A DNA stretch of 11,278 bases from Rhodospirillaceae bacterium (GTDB lineage: Bacteria > Pseudomonadota > Alphaproteobacteria > UBA8366 > GCA-2717185), in assembly GCA_018660965.1 (NCBI GenBank), contig JABJJH010000300.1:1-11278 (forward strand), written 5' to 3'. Both the position numbers and the translations under genes were made by a program. Below, piece after piece: positions 5,991-11,278 of the stretch (within the stretch, counting starts at the first letter, position 1; each line of letters opens with the position of its first letter). The notes beneath the pieces are model-generated. The model did no database searches. It had not been told where the DNA came from and saw nothing but the letters and a program-made list of their open reading frames with translations.

Positions 5991-6842
5991 TCATTCCACC
6001 AGCGATTCGTACCAGTCGGCGGAAAAACCGGCGGCGTCCCGCGCGGCGGTGTTGAAGGGTGGTTTGATCCGACTTGTGAAGTGACGCCTCACCAGGTCCC
6101 GGTAGGTCGTCTTGGGTTCCAGGCCTCGTTGCCCCGCGACCCATTCAAACCAGCGGACACCGGCGGCGACATGGCCGACTTCGTCCTGGTAGATGACTTT
6201 CAGAACCGCGACGCTGTCCGTGTCGCCAACGCTTTCAAGCTTGTCGATCATGCCTGGGGTGACGTCCAGCCCGCGCGCTTCCAGCAAGAGCGGGGCGATC
6301 GCCAGTCGCGCCAGAATATCACCGCTGGTTTGTTCCGCCGCGTCCCACAAACCGTCATGGGCGGGCAGGTCGCCATAGGCTGCGCCGAGCATCCCCAGAC
6401 GGCCGGACAGCAGTTGAAAATGTTTGGCTTCCTCATCGGCGACCGCGACCCAATCGTCGTAAAATGCAGGCGGCAGGTTCGATTCCGTAAACCGTGCGAT
6501 GATGTCCCAGGCCAGGTCGATGGCGTTCAGTTCAATATGCGCGACGGCGTGTAAAAGCGCGATCCGTCCCGCCGCGCCTTTATTGATGCGGCGGCGCGGC
6601 ATATCGCGCGGCGGCTTGAGTTCCGGTCGTGAGGCCCGCAAGGGACGCAGCGACGGCGACGCGCGCCCGACATCGACGATGGCGCCCGACCGCCATGCGG
6701 CGGCGACGTCGTGGGTTCGCCGCGCCTTGTCCGCCGCCTGCGGTGTTTCAAGAATATCGCAGGCGGCGCGGGCGAGCGTTATCTCGTCGCGATCAGGAAT
6801 CGGCGACCAGCTTTTGTTCCTGAACGCCGAGTCCTTCGACAC
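5991..6842 (-). CDS. DUF455 ferritin-like protein, probable di-metal four-helix bundle
   Basis: This resembles the DUF455 ferritin-like family, whose biochemical role I do not know. The visible helices carry likely iron ligands in the usual order: H102/E104 (AHIELN), E137, E138 and H141 (ADEEAKHF), E188 (LLLEARG) and E221/H224 (YQDEVGHV). This is a ferritin/RNR-like carboxylate and His set, so oxygen or peroxide chemistry at a di-iron site is inferred. There is no signal peptide, so it is probably cytoplasmic. The longest frame starts at GTG 6842 and overlaps the upstream FAH-family gene by 50 bases. Family similarity seems to begin near residue 21 (ITLARAACDIL), and no ATG, GTG or TTG lies in frame between, so the start is uncertain; a rare ATT at 6800 is the only nearby alternative I see. 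The TGA stop (5993-5991) directly touches the prfB stop. Confidence 0.82.
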   Translation of the reverse strand: MSKDSAFRNKSWSPIPDRDEITLARAACDILETPQAADKARRTHDVAAAWRSGAIVDVGRASPSLRPLRASRPELKPPRDMPRRRINKGAAGRIALLHAVAHIELNAIDLAWDIIARFTESNLPPAFYDDWVAVADEEAKHFQLLSGRLGMLGAAYGDLPAHDGLWDAAEQTSGDILARLAIAPLLLEARGLDVTPGMIDKLESVGDTDSVAVLKVIYQDEVGHVAAGVRWFEWVAGQRGLEPKTTYRDLVRRHFTSRIKPPFNTAARDAAGFSADWYESLVE

Positions 6843-7638
6843 CCAACCGCATGGTGTCGCCGGGTTTCAGAAACACCCGGGGTTTCTGTCCCATACCGAC
6901 GCCCGGTGGGGTTCCCGTCGCCACCACGTCGCCGGGTTGCAACGACATGAAGCGGCTGAGGTAGCTGATCAGAAACTGCACGCCATAGACCATCGTGTTG
7001 GTGTTGCCGTCCTGGTAGCGATGGCCGTTGACTTCCGTCCACAAACCCAGCGCCTGCGGGTCGGCCACTTCGTCGGCGGTGACCAGCCAGGGCCCCAGCG
7101 GACCGAATGTGTCGCAGCTTTTGCCCTTCGTCCACTGGCCTTCCATGCGGATTTGAAAGTTTCGTTCGGACACGTCATTGACGACGCAATACCCGGCGAC
7201 GTGGGACATCGCGTCGGCTTCGCTGATGTACTTGCCGCCCTTGCCGATCACGAAGCCGAGTTCGACTTCCCAGTCGGTTTGTTCGGAATCCCGTGGAATG
7301 AGAACGTCGTCATTAGGACCATTGATCGCGCTGTTGGCTTTCATGAACAGGATCGGTTCCGGCGGTACTTCGCCGCCGGTTTCCGCCGCGTGGTCGGAAT
7401 AGTTCAATCCGATGCACATGAATTTGCCGACGTCGCCGACACAAGGCCCAAGACGCGGCGATCCATCGACTTTCGGCAATGTGGTCGGGTCTATCGCCTT
7501 CAACTTTTCAATCGATCCCGGCAACAAGGCGTCGCCGCCAATATCGGCGACTGCGCCGGAGAGATCACGAATGGCGCCGTCGGCGTCAAGCAGCCCCGGC
7601 TTTTCCGCGCCCGCCGGTCCATAACGAAGAAGTTTCAT
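6793..7638 (-). CDS. Fumarylacetoacetate hydrolase (FAH) family enzyme
   Basis: FAH-family enzymes use a divalent metal to hydrolyse, hydrate or decarboxylate 1,3-diketo or 2-keto acids. Residues 1-70 form the variable N-terminal domain. The catalytic fold runs from about 72 to 278. Likely metal ligands are E124 and E126 (DWEVELGFVIG) and D155 (VVNDVSERN); K173 (KGKSCDTFGP) and the TGTPPGVG loop (241-248) line the active site. Length 281 is typical. The N-terminal MKLLRYGPAG, GKFMCIGLNYSDHAAE and KGKSCDTFGPLGPWLVT recall enzymes named ureidoglycolate lyase or 2,4-diketo-3-deoxy-L-rhamnonate/fuconate hydrolase. No sugar or purine pathway gene is nearby, so the substrate stays open. The start is ATG 7638, with no strong Shine-Dalgarno sequence (GGGGGCTAG lies upstream). 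The end overlaps the DUF455 gene, suggesting coupled translation. Confidence 0.92.
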   Translation of the reverse strand: MKLLRYGPAGAEKPGLLDADGAIRDLSGAVADIGGDALLPGSIEKLKAIDPTTLPKVDGSPRLGPCVGDVGKFMCIGLNYSDHAAETGGEVPPEPILFMKANSAINGPNDDVLIPRDSEQTDWEVELGFVIGKGGKYISEADAMSHVAGYCVVNDVSERNFQIRMEGQWTKGKSCDTFGPLGPWLVTADEVADPQALGLWTEVNGHRYQDGNTNTMVYGVQFLISYLSRFMSLQPGDVVATGTPPGVGMGQKPRVFLKPGDTMRLGVEGLGVQEQKLVADS

Positions 7639-7702
7639 GTGGTTCTAGCCCCCTGTGTTCGCGCCGCGCGAAATCGCGGTCGCGTTTCAAATTCGAAGAA
7701 AA

Positions 7703-7729
7703 TTAGATGTTTAGATGTATTGCATACGT
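7703..7729. promoter_or_regulatory. 8-bp tandem repeat and palindrome; possible operator for the FAH-family gene
   Basis: TTAGATGT occurs twice in perfect tandem (7703-7718). It is followed by a near-palindrome, ATGTAT-TGC-ATACGT (7715-7729), with one mismatch in six-base arms. The patch is AT-rich against GC-rich surroundings and lies about 65-90 bp upstream of ATG 7638. It overlaps a weak minus-strand promoter candidate, TTGAAT (7744-7739) with a 17-base spacer to TACATC. A repressor site is plausible; the regulator is unknown. Confidence 0.35.
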
Positions 7730-7744
7730 CGAAAAAATTCAATT

Positions 7745-7786
7745 GGCCCCGTTGCCGAAGCCCCACTACCGGAGCCCCATTATCGG
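7745..7786. repeat. Three tandem 14-bp repeats over the aminotransferase stop codon
   Basis: On the minus strand the units are CCGATAATGGGGCT (7786-7773), CCGGTAGTGGGGCT (7772-7759) and TCGGCAACGGGGCC (7758-7745). Neighbouring units differ at a few positions. The aminotransferase TAA (7782-7780) lies inside the first unit. Each unit carries a GGGG run, giving three G4 runs ten bases apart on the coding strand. It does not form a classic terminator hairpin, although a run of six T follows on the minus strand at 7737-7732. Confidence 0.6.
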
Positions 7787-8937
7787 AGCATCGCCGCGAT
7801 GCGGTCCATCGCCGTGCGCAGCAATTCCGGTTCCTGGGCGAAGCAGAGGCGCAGCCAGCCCTCACTATCGTCGCCGAAGGAGATGCCGGGCGCGACGCCG
7901 ACGCCCGCCTCGCGCACCAGACGCTGCGCCAGCGCCATGGAGTCGGTTTCGCCTTCGATGGCGAAGAAGGCGTAAAAGGCGGCCTGCGGCGGCGATATGC
8001 GTATCCGGTTCACCCGGCCCAGAACGTCGCAGACGATGTCCCGGCCCACGGCGCAATAATCGCGGAATTCGTGGACGAAAGGTTCGCAGTGCTGGATGGC
8101 CGCGAGCCCGCCCGCCTGAACAAAGGCGGGCGAGTTGCTATTGGTCAACTGCACGATGGAGCCCAGCGTCTTGAAAACCGACGGCGGTGCGGTCAGCCAA
8201 CCAAGGCGCCAGCCCGTCATGGCCCAGCTTTTGGAAAAGCTGTTAACGGCGAAGACGGCGTCTTCCGATTCGCATATGTCCAGAAAAGACGGGGACGTGG
8301 CGCGGTCATAGACGATGCGCTTGTAGACTTCGTCGGCGATGACCCAAATGCCGCGTTGACGCGTAAAGTCGAGGATCGCTTGTTGTTCCGCCGCCGAACA
8401 CATCCATCCGGTCGGGTTGTTGGGGGAATTGATGAACAGCGCCCTGGTGCGGTCGTCGCAGGCGTCGAACAACCGGTCCAAATCAAGCCGCCAGAGCCCA
8501 TCGTCGCCGTAATCCATGGCGACCCGCCGCGGTTCCGCGCCCATGATCGCGACCGCGCCGTCGGCGTTCGGCCAGACCGGGGTGACCAGAACGACATTAT
8601 CCCCGGAATCGCAAATGGTCTGCAGGGCGACATGAAGCGCGGTCATGCCGGACGCCGTGACGGTGATGCGGTCGGCCTTGATTTCGCGACCGTGCAAGCC
8701 GCTGTCGTAGGCTGCGATGGCGTCGCGTAATTCGTCGCGACCGCTTTCCGCCTGATAGAATGTCTCGCCCTTGTTGAGCGATTCAATCAACGCGCGGCGG
8801 GGAATTTCCGGCGTCGGCAGATCGGATTCGCCGTACCATAGTGGAATGACCCCGTCGAACTGGGCGCCGTAAATTGAAATGTCGCTGATGCCCTGGGGGC
8901 GCAACGCGGCGACGGTGGATCGGATTGGGGCTTTCAC
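7780..8937 (-). CDS. PLP-dependent aminotransferase, class I/II (fold type I)
   Basis: This enzyme moves an amino group between an amino acid and a 2-oxo acid using pyridoxal phosphate; the substrate cannot be read from sequence. The 385 residues show the fold-type-I set: SGMTALH (96-102) at the phosphate-binding turn, Y61, SPNNPTGW (171-178) with N174, D202 and Y205 in ADEVY, the Schiff-base K236 in SFSKSWAMTGWRLGW (233-247) with R244 for phosphate, and R363 (EGWLRLCFA) for the substrate carboxylate. It resembles the broad AAT-like group (aspartate, aromatic or branched-chain types). The start is GTG 8937, chosen because GTGA overlaps the bcp stop by four bases and the N-terminus MKAPIRSTVAALRP fits the family. 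The TAA stop sits inside a tandem repeat. It is the last gene of the glnE-bcp-aminotransferase unit. Confidence 0.92.
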   Translation of the reverse strand: MKAPIRSTVAALRPQGISDISIYGAQFDGVIPLWYGESDLPTPEIPRRALIESLNKGETFYQAESGRDELRDAIAAYDSGLHGREIKADRITVTASGMTALHVALQTICDSGDNVVLVTPVWPNADGAVAIMGAEPRRVAMDYGDDGLWRLDLDRLFDACDDRTRALFINSPNNPTGWMCSAAEQQAILDFTRQRGIWVIADEVYKRIVYDRATSPSFLDICESEDAVFAVNSFSKSWAMTGWRLGWLTAPPSVFKTLGSIVQLTNSNSPAFVQAGGLAAIQHCEPFVHEFRDYCAVGRDIVCDVLGRVNRIRISPPQAAFYAFFAIEGETDSMALAQRLVREAGVGVAPGISFGDDSEGWLRLCFAQEPELLRTAMDRIAAMLR

Positions 8938-9401
8938 AGCAACGCCTTCGCGGCGTCGAGAACTTTTTCCACGTGACCCTTGACCCGAACCTTGCGCCAG
9001 ACCTCCTGAACAACGCCAGCTTTGTCGATCAGGAAAGTGCTGCGTTCGATGCCCATGTATTTTCGGCCATACATGTTTTTCTCCACCCAGACGCCGAAAG
9101 CCTCGCAGGCGGCGCCGGACTCATCGGATGCGAGCGTGAAATTCAAATCGTGCTTGGTTTTAAACTTGTCATGTCGTTTCACGCTGTCTTTTGAAATGCC
9201 AATGATCCGCGCCCCGGCGTCCGCGAATTGGGCTTGCAGGTCGCGAAAGGCGAGGGCTTCGGTGGTGCATCCCGGCGTGTCGTCCTTGGGATAGAAATAA
9301 ACGATGACGGCGCCGTCTTTTAAATCTGAAAGCGTCACTGTTCCGTCGCCGTCGGTTGGAAGGGTGAAATTTGGCGCGGCGTCGCCTTGTGCCAAACTCA
9401 T
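8934..9401 (-). CDS. bcp: Thioredoxin-dependent peroxiredoxin, Bcp/PrxQ type, lacking the C50-type resolving Cys
   Basis: Peroxiredoxins reduce hydrogen peroxide and organic peroxides in the cytoplasm. The 155-residue protein has the PrxQ signature FYPKDDTPGCTTEA with the peroxidatic C45 and the supporting T42 and P43. E. coli Bcp has a resolving Cys five residues on (C50); here that position is Leu (TTEALAFRD). The only other Cys is C99 (AACEAFGVW), which matches the E. coli C99 that I recall as not needed for catalysis. The enzyme may therefore work by a 1-Cys mechanism, or use C99. R119 near GIERSTFLID is the usual conserved Arg. The start ATG 9401 has GAGG five bases upstream and overlaps the glnE stop as ATGA; its own TGA overlaps the aminotransferase GTG. 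Both overlaps point to translational coupling. Confidence 0.95.
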   Translation of the reverse strand: MSLAQGDAAPNFTLPTDGDGTVTLSDLKDGAVIVYFYPKDDTPGCTTEALAFRDLQAQFADAGARIIGISKDSVKRHDKFKTKHDLNFTLASDESGAACEAFGVWVEKNMYGRKYMGIERSTFLIDKAGVVQEVWRKVRVKGHVEKVLDAAKALL

Positions 9402-11278
9402 GAAGCCTCTCTTTCAATTATTTTGTCGAATACGGACCGAACGCGACCGGCGGCGGCGTTCATGTCCGCTTCCAATGCGTCGAAGTCTTGCGCGCCACCG
9501 GCTTGGACAAGCAGGTTTCGTTGGCCAATTGTCATTTCCGATTCACGGGCGGAATTTTCCGCGGTCAGCCGCAGGATGCATTGCAATTTTTGCCATAGCC
9601 GCAAGGTTTCCAAAAGAACCTGCGCGTCGCTGGCGTCGAGGCAGGTCGCATCGCGCAAATTTTCGAGCGCTTCGAACGTGTTCGTCGATAAGACGCCCGC
9701 GTTGTCTGCGGCGTGGCGCAACATCAGAAATTGCGCGATGAATTCAATATCGATGAGCCCGCCGGGACGATATTTAATATCCCATGGCGATTGACCGTCG
9801 TGTTCCTGGGCGATGCGGGCGCGCATTGTCGCAACATCGTTGCGCAAGGCGTCGTCGTCACGGGGGTGGGTGAGCGTCCGGGTCAGGATGGCGGATATTT
9901 TTTGCGCTAATTCCGGCGGCGAATCCACGATGCGCGCGCGGGTCAGCGCCATGTTCTCCCAGGTCCAGGCGCTTTCCGCGTGATAGCGGTCGAAGCCTTC
10001 CAGCCGCGACGCGATGGGTCCCTTGTTGCCCGAGGGTCGTAGACGCATATCAATTTCGTAGAGCGACCCTTCCCCCGTCTGCGCCGATATGGCGCTGATC
10101 AGGCGCTGGGACAGGCGCGTGAAATACAGGCTGGGCGCGAGCGGTCGGTCGCCGTCGGAACCGACAACGTCGGAATCATGGTCGTAGACAAAGACGAGGT
10201 CCAGATCGGAACGCGGCGCCATTTCCCGACCGCCCAGTTTGCCAAACGCCAAAATCGCCATGACGCCGCCGGGAACGCGTCCGTGCTGGTCCGCGAATTC
10301 TTCCTGCACCTTGAGCCACAGCGCCGTGATGGCCGCGTCGGCGATGGCGGACAAGACGGTCCCCGCGCCCGCGCCGTCGGTCATGCCCCGCAGGAGCTGG
10401 ACCCCGATCTGGAATCTGTTGTCGTTGGTCCAAAGCCGGACGGCGTCCATGACATCCTGCAGATCGGAAGCTTGCGCCAGGGACCGTGATAACGGGTCCA
10501 TAAACGGGTCGTTTCCATCGGCGGGTCCGAAAAAATCGGGCGTCAAAACAGCGTCCAGGCAGGACGGATTTCGCCGCAGCCAGTCGGACATATGCGGCGC
10601 GGTCCCCATGATTTCGGCAACCAGATCCAACAGCGAAGGATTGGCGGCGAACAGCGAAAAAAGTTGAACGCCGGCGGGCAATCCCTGAAGGAACGAATCA
10701 AACCGGATCAGCGTCGCGTTGGGGTCGGCGGTGTCGGCGAAGGCGCCGAGCAAACGCGGCGCCATTTCGGTGAGAAGTTGTCGCGACCGTTCGCTGCGCG
10801 TCGCGTTGTAGCGGCCATGGTGCCAGGCGCGAATGATGGACGAAACGGTTCGCGCGTCGATAAACCCCATATCCTCCAGATTTTTCACGGTGTCGGGGTG
10901 ATCGTCCGCGCCGGTGAACACAAGCGCGCCGCCTGCGCCCAAATCGGCGGAATCCTCGAACAACGCGGCGTAATGTTGTTCCACCAGCTCCAGGTAATGC
11001 AGAAGTTCGCGCCGGAACGCAGCGTCGGTCTCATAGCCAAGGAAAATGGCGAGAGCCCGGACGTCGTCGTCGGATTGAGGAATGTCGTGGGTCTGCGCAT
11101 CGTCGACCATCTGTATCCGGTGTTCGACGCCGCGCAGGTAATGGTAGGCCTCGATAAGTTCGTTTGCGGTTTCTTCGAGGATATGTCCGTGTTCCGCCAG
11201 CGTCAGCAGGGTTGCGCAGGTTTTCTGGCCGCGCAGGTCTGGATTCCGCCCCCCCCAAATGAGTTGTTGGGTTTGGGC
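9398..11278 (-). CDS. glnE: Bifunctional glutamine synthetase adenylyltransferase/deadenylylase, C-terminal part
   Basis: GlnE attaches AMP to glutamine synthetase, or removes it, in response to PII signals and glutamine, setting nitrogen assimilation. The window holds the last 626 residues, open from the window edge to TGA 9400-9398; roughly the first third is outside. The fragment opens with the end of the N-terminal deadenylylase domain (QLIWGGRNPDLR, then LRGVEHRIQMVDDAQTHDIP at about 48-67). A helical linker follows, then the C-terminal adenylyltransferase domain with AFGKLGGREMAPRSDLDLVF (fragment residues about 344-363) and its metal-binding DxD (about 358 and 360). Further on are YEIDMRLRPSGNKG and KYRPGGLIDIEFIAQ. 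The frame runs through a run of eight C (plus 11249-11256) without a break. The stop overlaps the bcp start (ATGA). A start placed at the internal ATG 11110 would be false. Confidence 0.96.
   Translation of the reverse strand, partial: AQTQQLIWGGRNPDLRGQKTCATLLTLAEHGHILEETANELIEAYHYLRGVEHRIQMVDDAQTHDIPQSDDDVRALAIFLGYETDAAFRRELLHYLELVEQHYAALFEDSADLGAGGALVFTGADDHPDTVKNLEDMGFIDARTVSSIIRAWHHGRYNATRSERSRQLLTEMAPRLLGAFADTADPNATLIRFDSFLQGLPAGVQLFSLFAANPSLLDLVAEIMGTAPHMSDWLRRNPSCLDAVLTPDFFGPADGNDPFMDPLSRSLAQASDLQDVMDAVRLWTNDNRFQIGVQLLRGMTDGAGAGTVLSAIADAAITALWLKVQEEFADQHGRVPGGVMAILAFGKLGGREMAPRSDLDLVFVYDHDSDVVGSDGDRPLAPSLYFTRLSQRLISAISAQTGEGSLYEIDMRLRPSGNKGPIASRLEGFDRYHAESAWTWENMALTRARIVDSPPELAQKISAILTRTLTHPRDDDALRNDVATMRARIAQEHDGQSPWDIKYRPGGLIDIEFIAQFLMLRHAADNAGVLSTNTFEALENLRDATCLDASDAQVLLETLRLWQKLQCILRLTAENSARESEMTIGQRNLLVQAGGAQDFDALEADMNAAAGRVRSVFDKIIEREAS

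Noticed and set aside
7732..7760. Intrinsic terminator after the aminotransferase gene (six T following G-rich repeats)
   Set aside because: The G-rich repeats have no complementary C-rich arm on the same strand, so no stable stem precedes the T run.
6499..8730. A 743-codon open frame on the plus strand
   Set aside because: It lies opposite the DUF455, FAH-family and aminotransferase genes, all with intact motifs on the minus strand. Its translation has no family resemblance; long antisense frames are common in GC-rich DNA.
9398..11110. glnE starting at ATG 11110
   Set aside because: The conserved GlnE sequence (QLIWGGRNPDLR, LRGVEHRIQ) continues in frame upstream to the window edge, so this Met is internal.
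1..11278. A novel defence, mobile or secretion system
   Set aside because: All coding space is accounted for by conserved housekeeping genes; no integrase, transposase, phage, toxin-antitoxin or CRISPR signature was seen.

Overview
This looks like a housekeeping stretch of an alphaproteobacterial chromosome, most likely of the Rhodospirillales type. That is inferred from gene order and protein style, not from a search. The coding DNA is GC-rich with strongly GC-ending codons, and the one long intergenic region is AT-rich. The order rne / amiC / PBP1A gene / prfB is, from memory, conserved in that group. No mobile element, CRISPR array, tRNA or rRNA is visible.

Layout. Positions 1-486 (minus) hold the 5' part of the RNase E gene, running out of the window. 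A 488-bp AT-rich divergent region follows. The plus strand then carries an N-acetylmuramoyl-L-alanine amidase with an AMIN domain (975-2195), a bifunctional penicillin-binding protein 1A (2300-4768) and release factor 2 (4871-5990). The prfB gene is read through a programmed +1 frameshift at 4937-4943, so its first 23 codons lie in a different frame from the rest. prfB abuts, tail to tail and with no spacer, a minus-strand block: a DUF455 ferritin-like protein (5991-6842) overlapping a fumarylacetoacetate-hydrolase-family enzyme (6793-7638). After a 141-bp spacer with two small repeat structures comes a second minus-strand block: a PLP aminotransferase (7780-8937), a peroxiredoxin of the Bcp/PrxQ type (8934-9401) and the C-terminal two thirds of glnE (9398 to the window end). 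These three are joined by 4-base start/stop overlaps (ATGA, GTGA).

How the genes work together. amiC and mrcA are both cell-wall genes: PBP1A makes and crosslinks glycan strands, and the amidase cuts septal peptidoglycan. rne and prfB serve RNA turnover and translation termination, and each is known in other bacteria to be autoregulated; the prfB signal for this is plainly visible here. glnE controls glutamine synthetase by adenylylation. Its translational coupling to a thiol peroxidase and an aminotransferase is the most notable operon-level association.

I did not find a convincing new system. The items most worth a second look are the prfB recoding site, repeated GGTAA motifs at exact 12-bp spacing in the rne-amiC spacer, a possible leaderless amiC mRNA, a 14-bp tandem repeat running over the aminotransferase stop codon, a palindrome/repeat in front of the FAH-family gene, and a peroxiredoxin lacking the usual resolving cysteine.
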